Below, piece after piece: positions 25,674 through 34,131 of a stretch of DNA of 64,000 nucleotides. This stretch comes from Methylobacterium sp. J-026. Its GTDB lineage: Bacteria > Pseudomonadota > Alphaproteobacteria > Rhizobiales > Beijerinckiaceae. Position numbers and translations under genes: made by a program. The stretch covers positions 1 through 64,000 of the forward strand of contig NZ_JAKSYC010000241.1 of NCBI RefSeq assembly GCF_022829585.1, in the 5' to 3' direction. Under the pieces are notes generated by a model. The model made no database searches. It was given only the letters and a program-made list of their open reading frames with translations, and was not told the DNA's origin. Position 1 is the first letter of the stretch. The number at the start of each line of letters is the position of its first letter.

Positions 25674-27200
25674 ATGATCCGCTCCATCCTCTCGGTCGGC
25701 GGCTGGACCCTGGTCTCGCGCGTCACCGGCTTCGCCCGCGACGTGGTGATGGCCGCCGTGATGGGCGCCGGCCCGATGACCGACGCCTTCGTGGTGGCGT
25801 TCCGGCTGCCCAATCATTTCCGCGCGATCTTCAGCGAGGGGGCGTTCAACACCGCCTTCGTGCCGGCCTATGCCGGGCTCGCGGAGGCGGGCGCCCCGGG
25901 GGAAGCGCATCGCTTCGCCGACCGGGTCTTCACCCTGATGCTGATCGTGCAGCTCGTGCTGCTGAACCTCGCCCTGCCGGCGATGCCCTGGGTGGTGCGC
26001 GCCCTGGCGCCGGGCTTCGCGGAGGACGGCGCGCGCTTCCAGCTCGCGGTGGCGCTGACCCGCATCACCTTCCCGTACCTGCTGTTCATGACCCTGGTGA
26101 CGCTGCTGTCGGGCATCCTCAACGCCCACCGGCATTTCGCCGTGGCGGCCGGGGCGCCGATCCTGCTCAACCTCGCCATGCTGGCCGCCCTGGGGTTGAG
26201 CGCTTTGTTCCCGAACGCCGCCTACGCGGCCGCCTGGGGCGTCGCCGTCTCGGGGGTGCTCCAGTTCGGCCTGCTCTGGTGGGGCTGCCGCCGGGCCCGG
26301 GTGATGCCCGACCTCGCGGTGCCGCGGGCCGATCCGGCGCTGAAGCGGTTCTTCGCGGTGCTCGGGCCGGCGGTGATCGGCTCCGCCGGCTTCCAGATCG
26401 CGGCCTTCGCCGACACGATCATCGCCAGCTGGCTGCCCACCGGGGCGGTCTCGGCGCTCTACTACGCCGACCGGCTCTACCAGCTCCCCTTCGGGGTCAT
26501 CGCCATCGCGGCCGGCACCGTGCTCCTGCCCGAGATGAGCCGGCGGATCGCCGCCGGGGACGTCGCCGGCGCCCACGCGGCCCAGAACCGGGCGGCGGGG
26601 TTCTCCCTGGCCCTGTCGGCGCCGTTCACCGTGGCGTTCCTGACCATCCCGGGCCTGATCATGGCGGCCCTGTTCCAGCGCGGCGCCTTCAGCGCGGAGG
26701 ATGCCGCCCGGGCCGCCGCGGTGCTCGCCGCCTACGGCTTCGCGCTGCCGGCCGTGGTGCTGGTGCGCAGCGCGGTGGCGAGCTTCTACGCCCGGCAGGA
26801 CACCAAGACCCCGCTCTGGGCCTCGCTCACGGCGATCCTGGTCAACGTCGCCCTGAAGCTCTGGCTCACCGGCCCCTACGGCGTCACCGGGCTGGCGCTG
26901 GCCACCGCGGTCAGCCAATGGGTGAACCTGGTGCTGCTCCTCGTCCTGGCCAGGCGCCGGAACTGGACGGCGCCGGGGCGGACCCTGGGCCTCACCGTCG
27001 CCGGGGTCGCGCTCGCCTGCCTGGGCCTGGCGGCCGTCGCGGTCTATGGCGAAGGGCTCGCCCAGACGCTGGTGCCGGCCCTGCCGCACGGGCGTGAGCT
27101 CGCCGTCCTGGCGCTGCTGGGGCTGGCCGGGGCCGTCGTCTATGGCGGGCTGCTGGCGGGCCTGCTGCACCTGTTCGGCCTGCGCCTGCGCCGGGCCTGA
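25674..27200 (+). CDS. murJ: Lipid II flippase MurJ (MviN)
   Basis: An inner-membrane protein of 508 residues with about 14 hydrophobic helices that flips the peptidoglycan precursor lipid II. The family start SILSVGGWTLVSRVTGFARDVVMAAVMGAG and the segment AFRLPNHFRAIFSEGAFNTAFVP are clear, as are ALYYADRLYQLPFG and SFYARQDTKTPLW. ATG at 25674 is chosen because the earlier frame is repeat sequence. The haloacid dehalogenase gene follows at 27272 and may be co-transcribed. Confidence 0.95.
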   Translation: MIRSILSVGGWTLVSRVTGFARDVVMAAVMGAGPMTDAFVVAFRLPNHFRAIFSEGAFNTAFVPAYAGLAEAGAPGEAHRFADRVFTLMLIVQLVLLNLALPAMPWVVRALAPGFAEDGARFQLAVALTRITFPYLLFMTLVTLLSGILNAHRHFAVAAGAPILLNLAMLAALGLSALFPNAAYAAAWGVAVSGVLQFGLLWWGCRRARVMPDLAVPRADPALKRFFAVLGPAVIGSAGFQIAAFADTIIASWLPTGAVSALYYADRLYQLPFGVIAIAAGTVLLPEMSRRIAAGDVAGAHAAQNRAAGFSLALSAPFTVAFLTIPGLIMAALFQRGAFSAEDAARAAAVLAAYGFALPAVVLVRSAVASFYARQDTKTPLWASLTAILVNVALKLWLTGPYGVTGLALATAVSQWVNLVLLLVLARRRNWTAPGRTLGLTVAGVALACLGLAAVAVYGEGLAQTLVPALPHGRELAVLALLGLAGAVVYGGLLAGLLHLFGLRLRRA

Positions 27201-27271
27201 GCGGACCGCGTCGGGCTCGCCATCGGGCGTCCCGGCCCCAGATCGGGAAAGAGCACCCAGTGAGGACCGCC

Positions 27272-27949
27272 ATGACCGACGCCAAGGACCTGCTCGCGGG
27301 CGTGAAGGCCGTCCTGTTCGACGCCTACGGCACGCTGTTCGACGTCAACGCCGCGGTCCAGCGCTACGCCGCCGCGGTGGGACCGGACGCGGCCCACCTC
27401 TCCGAGGTCTGGCGCAACAAGCAGCTCGAATACAGCTGGACCCTGTCGCTCATGGGCCGCTACGCGGCCTTCTGGGACCTGACCGTACAGGCCCTCGACC
27501 ATGCCCTGGCGCTCCATCCCGGGGTCGATCCCGGCCTGCGCGAGCGGCTGCTCGACGCCTACCGCGACCTCGACGCCTATCCGGAGGTGCCGGGCGTCCT
27601 GGCGGCCCTGCGCAAGCGCGGGATCCGTACCGCGATCCTCACCAACGGCAACGCCGCGATGGTCGACCGGGCCGTTGCCTCGGCGGGGCTCGCCGACCAC
27701 CTCGACGCGGTCCTGTCGGTGGACGACGCGCAGGTGTTCAAGACCCATCCCGACGCCTACCGCAGCGCCCTGACGCGCATGGCGGTCGGGGAGGGCGACG
27801 TCCTGTTCTGCTCCTCGAACCGGTGGGATGTGGCCGGGGCCCGCGCCTTCGGATTCCGGACGGCCTGGATCAACCGCAAGGGGCTGCCGGACGAGTACGC
27901 CGATCTCGCGCCGGCCGTCGTGGTCGAGAGCCTCGACGGGCTGCTCTGA
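27272..27949 (+). CDS. Haloacid dehalogenase type II (HAD superfamily)
   Basis: A 225-residue HAD hydrolase closest in pattern to L-2-haloacid dehalogenase. The nucleophile motif is LFDAYGTLFDV. Further motifs are AILTNGN, the Lys in VFKTHPDAY, and SSNRWDVAGARAFGFRTAWINR, which matches the S-x-N-x-x-D signature of type II dehalogenases. ATG at 27272 has GAGGA six bases upstream, better than the GTG at 27260. It would hydrolyse 2-haloacids to 2-hydroxyacids; physiological substrates may differ. Confidence 0.9.
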   Translation: MTDAKDLLAGVKAVLFDAYGTLFDVNAAVQRYAAAVGPDAAHLSEVWRNKQLEYSWTLSLMGRYAAFWDLTVQALDHALALHPGVDPGLRERLLDAYRDLDAYPEVPGVLAALRKRGIRTAILTNGNAAMVDRAVASAGLADHLDAVLSVDDAQVFKTHPDAYRSALTRMAVGEGDVLFCSSNRWDVAGARAFGFRTAWINRKGLPDEYADLAPAVVVESLDGLL

Positions 27950-28064
27950 CTCCGTCCGGCCGGACCGATCCGTTTCCCTGGCACACGATCGAATTGGGCC
28001 GCTTCGGGGATTTTTAATCCTCCCGGTGTTGGATCATCCCCAACACGAACGGGAGATGTTGCGC

Positions 28065-28409
28065 GTGTCCTTCAACGGTTCCTTCACGATGATCCGCGCC
28101 GGGGCCGCCGCCCTTGCCGCGACCCTGGTTCTCGGGGCCGTCGCCCCGGCCACCGCCCGCGACCAGACCGGCGCCATCGTCGGCGGCCTCGCGGCCGGCG
28201 TGGTCGGCGGCGTGGTCGGGAGCGCCCTCATCAATGGCGCGAACCCGCCCCCGCCGCCGCCGGAGTACCGCCCGCGCCGCGTCGTGGTCGAGGAGCCCGA
28301 GCCCGTCGTGATCCGCGAGCGCCGCGGCCCGATCTGCCACTACGAGCGCCGCAAGGAATGGCTCGGCGACGGCGAGTTCACCTATCGCCGCGTCGAGGTC
28401 TGCGAGTAG
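28065..28409 (+). CDS. Secreted glycine-zipper protein
   Basis: A product of about 114 residues with a signal peptide (TMIRAGAAALAATLVLGAVAPATA), a glycine-zipper hairpin (GAIVGGLAAGVVGGVVGSALI) like that in 17-kDa surface antigens, a Pro-rich stretch and a C-terminal part with two Cys (ICHYERR and VEVCE). GTG at 28065 sits nine bases after GGGAG and is preferred; ATG at 28056 is too close to that site, and ATG at 28089 lacks one. It probably acts in the envelope. The exact role is unknown. Confidence 0.75.
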   Translation: MSFNGSFTMIRAGAAALAATLVLGAVAPATARDQTGAIVGGLAAGVVGGVVGSALINGANPPPPPPEYRPRRVVVEEPEPVVIRERRGPICHYERRKEWLGDGEFTYRRVEVCE

Positions 28410-28562
28410 GTCCCGCCGACCCGGCGTCCTGTCTCTTGCGCAGGGCTGTGGCGGTCACAGATCGCTTCCGGATGCGGGCAACGGCCAGCCCCGGGAGCGT
28501 CTCCCTCGCTGAGCTACGGGCGACACAGGTTTGAGGCACCGGCCCTGTTGCAGGCCGCGACC

Positions 28563-28592
28563 GGTCCCCTCTCCCGCTCCTGAGAGGGGACC
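28563..28592. terminator. Hairpin between convergent genes
   Basis: GGTCCCCTCTC and GAGAGGGGACC form a perfect 11-bp stem around CCGCTCCT. It lies between the glycine-zipper gene and the convergent RND permease gene and could stop both transcripts, though there is no T-run on the plus strand. Confidence 0.5.
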
Positions 28593-28684
28593 TGCGCCTT
28601 CTGCGCCCATGGCATGATCACGGCGACGGTCGAACCCTGTGTCGTCCGTCGCCCGCAGGCGGGAGGGCCGTGCGCTTCCGCGCG

Positions 28685-31600
28685 TCAGGCCGCGGCCTGG
28701 CCCTCGGTCCGGTGATCCGCCCCGAGGTAATCCTGCACCGGCTGGGCCGGGCCGCCGCGCATCAGCACGTAGAGGAACGGCACCAGCAGCAGGGTCGCCG
28801 GGGTGGCGAAGGCGATGCCGCCCATCACGGCCCGGGCCAGCGCGGCGTTCTGCTCGCCGCCCTCTCCGGTACCGAGCGCCATCGGGATCAATCCCAAGAA
28901 CATCGCCGAGGCGGTCATCAGCACCGGCCGCAGCCGGGTCTCGCCCGCGGTGATCGCCGCCTCCAGGGCGCTGCAGCCCGTGGCCTCCCGGTGCTCCTTG
29001 GCGAAGGTGACGAGCAGGATCGAGTTCGCCGAGGCGATGCCCACCGACATGATCGCCCCGAAGATCGACGGGATCGAGAAGGCGGTGCCGGTGACGAACA
29101 GCGCGAAGGTGATGCCGCAGAACGCCATCGGCAGGGCGGCGATGACCACGAACGGGTCACCCCAGGTCTGATAGTTCACCGCCATCAGCAGGTAGACGGC
29201 GATCAGCGCGACGCCGAGGCCGAGCTCGAGGCGGAAGAAGGCCGAGCGCATGTTCTCGATCTGGCCGCGGACCGCGATCCTGTCGGGCGCCTCCAGATTT
29301 TTCTGCTCGTCCTGGACGACCGCATCGATGTCGCGGGCGACCGAGCCGAGGTCGCGATCCTGGACCGCCGCGTAGATGTCGAAGGTCGGCTGGATGTTGA
29401 CGTGGCTGATCATGGTCTGCGTCGGCGTCCGGCGCAGGTCCGCGAGGCTGGAGAGCAGCGTCAGCACCCCCGGACCCGAGCTCGAAGTCGCGGCGGCGCG
29501 CACGAACATCGGCGTGTTGCGCAGGTCGGTGAGCGAGGCGTTGCGGTATTCGGGCGTCTGCACCCAGAGCTGATACGGGATGCCGGTCTTGGGATCGGGC
29601 CAGAAGTTCGGCGTCACCTGGTAGCTGCCCGACAGGGAGATGTTCATGTTCTGCGCCACCTGCTGCTCGGTGAGCCCGAGTTCGGAGGCGAGGCGCCGGT
29701 CGACGTCGACGTAGAATTGCGGCTCGTTGACGATCTGCTGCAGATGGACGTCGACGAGGCCCTTGGTGTGCTTCAGCCGCTGGACGATGCGCTGGGCGAC
29801 CTCCAGGTCCTTCTCCGGGTGCCGGCCGGAGACCTGCACGTCGATCGGGGTGATGACGCCGAAGTTCAGGATCTGGGTGATCATGTCGGCCGGCTGGAAA
29901 TAGACGGTCACGTCGGGGAAGCGCTTCATCAGCACCTCGCGCAGGCGCTTCGTGTAGCCCGCCACCGAGCCGTGGCCCTCCTTCAGGCTGACCAGCATCT
30001 GCCCGTCGTTGTAGGACACGAACGAACCGTCCGAGAAGGCGAAGTTGTAGTTGTTCGACGGCAGGCCGATGTTCTGGAGGATCTGATCGATCTCGTCCGG
30101 CGGGATCACCGCCCGGACCGTGTCCTCGACCTGGGCGAAGACCTGCCGGGTGGTCTCGATGCGCATGCCGGTGCGCGTGCGCAGATGCATGGTCATCTGG
30201 CTCGCCTCGATCTGCGGGAAGTAATCCTGCCCGACGAAGACGAACAAAGCCCCGGTCATCGCCAGCACGACGCCGACGACGCCCAGCGTGACGATCCGGT
30301 GGCCCAGCACCGCGTGCAGCAGGCCGACATAGCCCCGGTGGAACCGCGTGAAGCCGCGCTCGAAGCCGGCATGGATGCCGCCGAACAGCCGCATCAGCGG
30401 GGCGCCGACGAGGCCGACGGCCCAGGCGATGCGGCCGCGCCGGGCCGGCGCCTCCCGGTTCTCGTCCCGGTCCTTGTCCCGGTCCTTGGCGTGGTTCTGG
30501 CGGTATTCCGGCGCCACGATCACGTCGATCATGAGCGGCACCAGGGTCCGCGACAGCAGGTAGGAGGTCAGCATCGCGAACACCACCGCGAGCGCCTGCG
30601 GGGTGAACAGGTATTTCGGCGTGTCGGTGAGGGCGAAGACCGCCGTGAAGGCCGCGCAGATCGACAGGGTCGAGATCAGCGCCGGCTTGGCGATGCCGGC
30701 GGCGCCGTGGACCACGCTCTCGCGGAACTCCTCACCCTCCTCGAACAGCCGGTAGGTGTTCTCGATCGCCACCGTGGCGTCGTCCACCAGGATGCCGACC
30801 GCGAGCGCGAGCCCGCCCAGGGTCATCACGTTGATGGTCTCGCCGAGGGCGGCCAGCACGGCCAGCGAGGTCATCACGCAGAGCGGGATCGAGATCAGCA
30901 CGATGATCGTCGAGCGCCAGGAGCCGAGGAACAGCAGGATCGCGAGCCCCGTCAGGGCGGCTGCGGTCAGGGCCTCGTGGAGCACGCCCTCGATGGCGTT
31001 CGAGACGAAGACCGACTGGTCGAACAGCTGCTTGACCGAGAGCCCCTCGGGCGCGGCCGCCCGGATCGTCGGCATCGCCGCCTTGACGTTGTTGACGACG
31101 TTGAGCGTCGAGGCGTTGCCGTTCTTGATCACCTGCATCAGCACGGCCTGCTGGCCGTCGGCGCTGACCACGTTGACCTGCGGCGGCCCGCCGTCGCGGA
31201 CGTAGGCGACGTCGCGCATCAGCACGGGCTGGCCGGCCACCACCTTGATCGGCGCGAGGTTGAGGGTCTCGATCGAGGGCGGGGTGGCGTTGAGCTGGAC
31301 CGGATATTGCTGCTCGCCGATCTTGGTGAGCCCCGACGGGACCGTCAGGTTCTGGGCCGTCATGGCGTTGGTGACGTCGAGCGGCGTCAGGCCGAGCGCC
31401 TGGAGGGCGTTGAGGTCGAGATCGACCATGATCTGCCGCGGCGCTCCACCGAACGGCGACGGCAGGGTCGAGCCCGGGACCTGCGCGAGGGTCTGGCGGA
31501 TCCGGTACTGGGCGTAGTCGTAGACCTCGTTCAGGCTCTGCTTGGCCGAGGTCAAGGCGAGCTGGATCACCGGCACCGAGGAGGCGGAGTAGCGCACGAT

Positions 31601-31984
31601 CACCGGCGGCTGGGTGCCGGTGGGCATCACCGCGCGGATCGAGTTGGTCGAGGAGACCACCTGGGCGATGGCGAGATCGATGCTGACCGAGGGGTCGAAG
31701 TAGATCCGCTGCACCGCCGTGCCCTGGAGCGTCGTCGACTCCATGCGGCGGATGTTGTTGACGTTGTTGGAGATGCCGTACTCGGCATAGGTGGTGATGC
31801 GCTGTTCCATCTCCGGCGCGGACAGGCCGGTATAGGTCCAGACCACCACGACGACCGGGATATCGACGACCGGCAGCACGTCCTTGGGCGTGACGAGGAT
31901 CGCGCCGACGCCGCCGAGCATCATCAGCACCGCGAGCACGTAGGTCGTGATCCGGAACTTGAGGGCGTAGAGGACGAGGCCCAT
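28685..31984 (-). CDS. RND-family multidrug efflux permease, without adjacent adaptor
   Basis: A 1099-residue AcrB/MexB-type inner-membrane proton antiporter. The N-terminal helix follows LYALKFRITTYVLAVLMML, then the first periplasmic domain (VVWTYTGLSAPEMEQRITTYAE). The proton-relay acidic pair is in VGILVDDATVAIEN, and the second half has the matching helices up to the C-terminus. ATG at 31984 has GGAG upstream. A charged insert of Lys/Arg/Asp repeats (KDRDKDRDENRE, about residue 500) lies in the central cytoplasmic loop. No membrane-fusion or outer-membrane channel gene is next to it, unusual for RND systems, so it must borrow partners. Confidence 0.93.
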   Translation of the reverse strand: MGLVLYALKFRITTYVLAVLMMLGGVGAILVTPKDVLPVVDIPVVVVVWTYTGLSAPEMEQRITTYAEYGISNNVNNIRRMESTTLQGTAVQRIYFDPSVSIDLAIAQVVSSTNSIRAVMPTGTQPPVIVRYSASSVPVIQLALTSAKQSLNEVYDYAQYRIRQTLAQVPGSTLPSPFGGAPRQIMVDLDLNALQALGLTPLDVTNAMTAQNLTVPSGLTKIGEQQYPVQLNATPPSIETLNLAPIKVVAGQPVLMRDVAYVRDGGPPQVNVVSADGQQAVLMQVIKNGNASTLNVVNNVKAAMPTIRAAAPEGLSVKQLFDQSVFVSNAIEGVLHEALTAAALTGLAILLFLGSWRSTIIVLISIPLCVMTSLAVLAALGETINVMTLGGLALAVGILVDDATVAIENTYRLFEEGEEFRESVVHGAAGIAKPALISTLSICAAFTAVFALTDTPKYLFTPQALAVVFAMLTSYLLSRTLVPLMIDVIVAPEYRQNHAKDRDKDRDENREAPARRGRIAWAVGLVGAPLMRLFGGIHAGFERGFTRFHRGYVGLLHAVLGHRIVTLGVVGVVLAMTGALFVFVGQDYFPQIEASQMTMHLRTRTGMRIETTRQVFAQVEDTVRAVIPPDEIDQILQNIGLPSNNYNFAFSDGSFVSYNDGQMLVSLKEGHGSVAGYTKRLREVLMKRFPDVTVYFQPADMITQILNFGVITPIDVQVSGRHPEKDLEVAQRIVQRLKHTKGLVDVHLQQIVNEPQFYVDVDRRLASELGLTEQQVAQNMNISLSGSYQVTPNFWPDPKTGIPYQLWVQTPEYRNASLTDLRNTPMFVRAAATSSSGPGVLTLLSSLADLRRTPTQTMISHVNIQPTFDIYAAVQDRDLGSVARDIDAVVQDEQKNLEAPDRIAVRGQIENMRSAFFRLELGLGVALIAVYLLMAVNYQTWGDPFVVIAALPMAFCGITFALFVTGTAFSIPSIFGAIMSVGIASANSILLVTFAKEHREATGCSALEAAITAGETRLRPVLMTASAMFLGLIPMALGTGEGGEQNAALARAVMGGIAFATPATLLLVPFLYVLMRGGPAQPVQDYLGADHRTEGQAAA

Positions 31985-32379
31985 GCGGTCTCCGCCGGCC
32001 GGCACCGGGCCGGATTCTTCGCATCGCGTGCCGGTACATCGGACACCCGAATTGATTCGCTATCATGTCCGGCCAGGCAAAAAGCGTGCGGCTTCGCCGC
32101 AGGGGTGCCTTCCGCATCCGCCCCGCGACCGGGCCCAGCCTAGGCCGCGGAGCGACGCTCCGGCGCCTTCACGGCCCGGCAGATCGCCGTCAGCGCCGAT
32201 CGGACGGGCCGTCGAGCCCCGGCGCCCGGATCGGGTCCCGCGCCGCCACCGGCACGATCTTGCGGGCCAGGACGCCGGCGAGCGCGTCCGGTGCTTGCGT
32301 GCGCGATCGACCAGCGTCGGGCCGAAGGCGATCTCGCCCCTCCGACGAACCGAAACGGCTCACCCGCGCCTGGAAGCCT
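31985..32379. other. Upstream region of the RND permease gene
   Basis: About 395 bp without a supported gene. The A/T-richer patch at 32045-32070 (GAATTGATTCGCTATCATG on the plus strand) is the likely promoter area for the leftward permease gene. The remainder is G/C-rich, and I see no operator-like inverted repeat. Confidence 0.4.
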
Positions 32380-32814
32380 TCACCGCAGCAGCGCGGACTT
32401 GTCGACGTGCAGGGCGGCGGCGATCTCGTCGAGCGACGTGTGCTCGACTGTGCTGATCCCGTCGATATCGGCCACGTCGGCGCCGATCAGGAACACGTCC
32501 TGGCGCTGCTCGATCGGCCGCTCGGCGATGGCGGCCACGAGGCGCAGGTTCTCGAGCCGGCCGGCCCGGGTCTTGGCCCGGGCGATCGCCTCGTAGAGTT
32601 CCTGCTCGACCCGCAGGGTGTCGTAGGATTTCTCGAGGATCGGGTTGGCGCGGATCCCGGTGATCGCCGACTCGATCTCCTCCTCGGCCACGTCCCCGTC
32701 CGCCACGATGACGTTGGCCGCGGAGGAGACCGCGGCCTGCAGGAAGACCGCGTCGCCCGCATACGACATGATCGTGCGGCCGAACCGAAGGATGGCGTCC
32801 TGGAAAATGCTCAT
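32380..32814 (-). CDS. TerB-like (tellurite resistance B fold) protein
   Basis: A 144-residue soluble all-helical protein. The segment VSSAANVIVADGDVAEEEIESAITGIRANPIL matches the acidic repeat of TerB-like domains, which bind metal. ATG at 32814 has the strong site GGGAGG upstream and so is preferred to the longer frame. Single TerB-like proteins are common in alphaproteobacteria with unclear roles; no other ter gene is present, so tellurite resistance is not implied. Confidence 0.8.
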   Translation of the reverse strand: MSIFQDAILRFGRTIMSYAGDAVFLQAAVSSAANVIVADGDVAEEEIESAITGIRANPILEKSYDTLRVEQELYEAIARAKTRAGRLENLRLVAAIAERPIEQRQDVFLIGADVADIDGISTVEHTSLDEIAAALHVDKSALLR

Positions 32815-32898
32815 GCCGACCTCCCGTGGGACCGGAGATGGCGGATATTGTGGCCGCCGAGTCAAGCTCCGGCCGAGCTTGTCCCGGGGATGGGCGCC

Positions 32899-33099
32899 TC
32901 AGATGGCGGGCTCGTGGCCGGGCCAGTCCCGCCCGAGATGGGCCGCCACGCGGGCCGGACCGTCGCCCACCGCCGCCACCGCGGCCTCGACCCGCTCCAC
33001 CGGCACCATGAACCGGCGCGCCCAATAGGCCCGCTCCCAGGCATGGGCGACGTTCACGGCCCGGGGCTCCGTCTGATCCTGTGCACGCTCGTCGGTCAT
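32899..33099 (-). CDS. DUF3606-like small protein
   Basis: A 66-residue protein with the motif ERAYWARRFMVPVERVEAAVAAVGD followed by VAAHLGRDW, matching the DUF3606 pattern (a Tyr-Trp pair, then a helix and a Val-rich stretch). The function is not known. The ATG at 33099 opens the frame. It sits between the TerB-like and brnTA genes, all on the same strand but with gaps. Confidence 0.7.
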   Translation of the reverse strand: MTDERAQDQTEPRAVNVAHAWERAYWARRFMVPVERVEAAVAAVGDGPARVAAHLGRDWPGHEPAI

Positions 33100-33235
33100 C
33101 GGCCCTTCCGCGTCTCGCGAGGGCCGGCCGGCCCTCCGGCGTGGAGAACGCCGGCCGGGCCGGATCGGGTCCGACGACGGCAGACGCGCGTGTTTCGACC
33201 GTTGCGAGCCGCGCCCGCGAAGCCGGCGATCACGC

Positions 33236-33544
33236 TTACGTCAGCGACCGCGCGGCCGCCCGCAGGGCGTCGTTCATCCGGATCTGCCAGCCCGGTCCCG
33301 TGGCCTTGAAGGCCTCGACGGTCTCGGCATCGAGCCGCAGGCTCACGAGCTGCTTGGTCGCCGCCTTCTGCGGTCCGCGGGACCGGCGCAAGGTGGCGGC
33401 CAGTTCGGGGAACGCCTCGGCGAAGGGACGCGCGTCACGCGCCTGTTCGGCGGTGACCTCGGGGCTGTCCGGATCGGCGGCGATGCCGGCCTGGATCCGA
33501 GCCTCCTCCGCATCGGTGATCGGCGGCAGGTCGAGCTTAGGCAT
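33236..33544 (-). CDS. brnA: BrnA-family antitoxin
   Basis: A 102-residue antitoxin of the BrnT/BrnA type II system. The C-terminal half carries the ribbon-helix-helix-like segment KQLVSLRLDAETVEAFKATGPGWQIRMNDALRAA, which matches the BrnA/DUF4415 pattern and would bind the operator. The N-terminal half, acidic, should wrap the toxin. ATG at 33544 overlaps the toxin stop by eight bases, so the two are translationally coupled, with the toxin gene first, as is normal for brnTA. Confidence 0.87.
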   Translation of the reverse strand: MPKLDLPPITDAEEARIQAGIAADPDSPEVTAEQARDARPFAEAFPELAATLRRSRGPQKAATKQLVSLRLDAETVEAFKATGPGWQIRMNDALRAAARSLT

Positions 33545-33809
33545 TCTCGTAGATCCTCCGTTCCGCACGGCTCGCCGGACGCAAACTGATGAGCGACAGC
33601 GCCTCCGATCCCAGCGGGGCCATCACCGCCGCAACGAGGAGCCCGTCCAGCACGCCTATCGCCACGAAGCGGGCTCTGCCGTCCCGCGCGGGATAAGACG
33701 GCACGATCACCGAATCCTCAAACAGAAAGCGGTCGCGGGCATCCGCGAAGTCGAGGCCGTGCTTTGCGAAATTGATCTCCCGCTTCCGCTCATCCCAGAC
33801 GACGCGCAT
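33537..33809 (-). CDS. brnT: BrnT-family ribonuclease toxin
   Basis: A 90-residue toxin with the BrnT pattern WDERKREINFAKHGLDFADARDRF at the start, ARFVAIGVLDGLLVAAVM in the middle and SLRPASRAERRIYENA at the end. Members of the family are RelE-fold ribonucleases that slow growth under stress. The ATG at 33809 lies only about six bases from a predicted -10 box, so the message may be leaderless. Confidence 0.9.
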   Translation of the reverse strand: MRVVWDERKREINFAKHGLDFADARDRFLFEDSVIVPSYPARDGRARFVAIGVLDGLLVAAVMAPLGSEALSLISLRPASRAERRIYENA

Positions 33810-33814
33810 GCCGA

Positions 33815-33856
33815 GATCTACGATCCGAACCGCGATTGGTCAATCTGATCGTAGAT
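33815..33856 (-). promoter_or_regulatory. brnTA promoter and operator
   Basis: A perfect 10-bp inverted repeat, ATCTACGATC at 33816-33825 and GATCGTAGAT at 33847-33856, flanks a promoter reading leftward: -35 TTGACC (33838-33843), 17 bases, -10 TAGATC (33815-33820). The -10 overlaps one arm. This is the layout expected for autorepression by the antitoxin or toxin-antitoxin complex, which is known for brnTA. Confidence 0.7.
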
Positions 33857-33901
33857 ACAATTTGCGATCGCCTGTTGAGAGATTGCGGCTCTCCGCCGTC
33901 T

Positions 33902-34123
33902 TCAACAGCAGCGGAAGCCGGAGGTATTCCCAACCCCGAAGCGGGCGTTCTCGCGATTGCGAAAAAACTCGACTTCGGTCATCGGCGCCCGGTCCGGATG
34001 GGTGCGGCGGAGGTGCTCGGCATAGGCCGCGTAGTCCCCCTGCCCGACCATCAGCCGGGCGCCGTCGCAGACGCATTTGGACAGCGTCCGGAGGCGATCC
34101 CGCAGGTTTGGCTGCTGCAGCAT
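33902..34123 (-). CDS. YbdD/YjiX-family protein (CstA partner)
   Basis: A 73-residue protein matching E. coli YbdD: GARLMVGQGDYAAYAEHLRRTHPDRAPMTEVEFFRNRENARFG, ending in a Cys pair. In E. coli YbdD is needed for pyruvate transport by CstA. Here it starts eight bases after the cstA stop (ATG at 34123; the ribosome-binding site GGAG overlaps the end of cstA), so the two form an operon. A longer frame on the same strand starts within cstA and is not needed. Confidence 0.88.
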   Translation of the reverse strand: MLQQPNLRDRLRTLSKCVCDGARLMVGQGDYAAYAEHLRRTHPDRAPMTEVEFFRNRENARFGVGNTSGFRCC

Positions 34124-34131
34124 GACGCGCC

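Noticed and set aside
28670-32143. A 1157-codon open frame on the plus strand opposite the RND permease
   Set aside because: Its product is His/Asp/Arg/Gln-rich with no family features; it is the antisense shadow of a high-GC gene, as are similar long frames at 355-3105, 11651-14170 and 18919-21480 on the minus strand.
32380-32814. Tellurite resistance
   Set aside because: Only a single TerB-like protein is present; no terC, terD or related genes are nearby.
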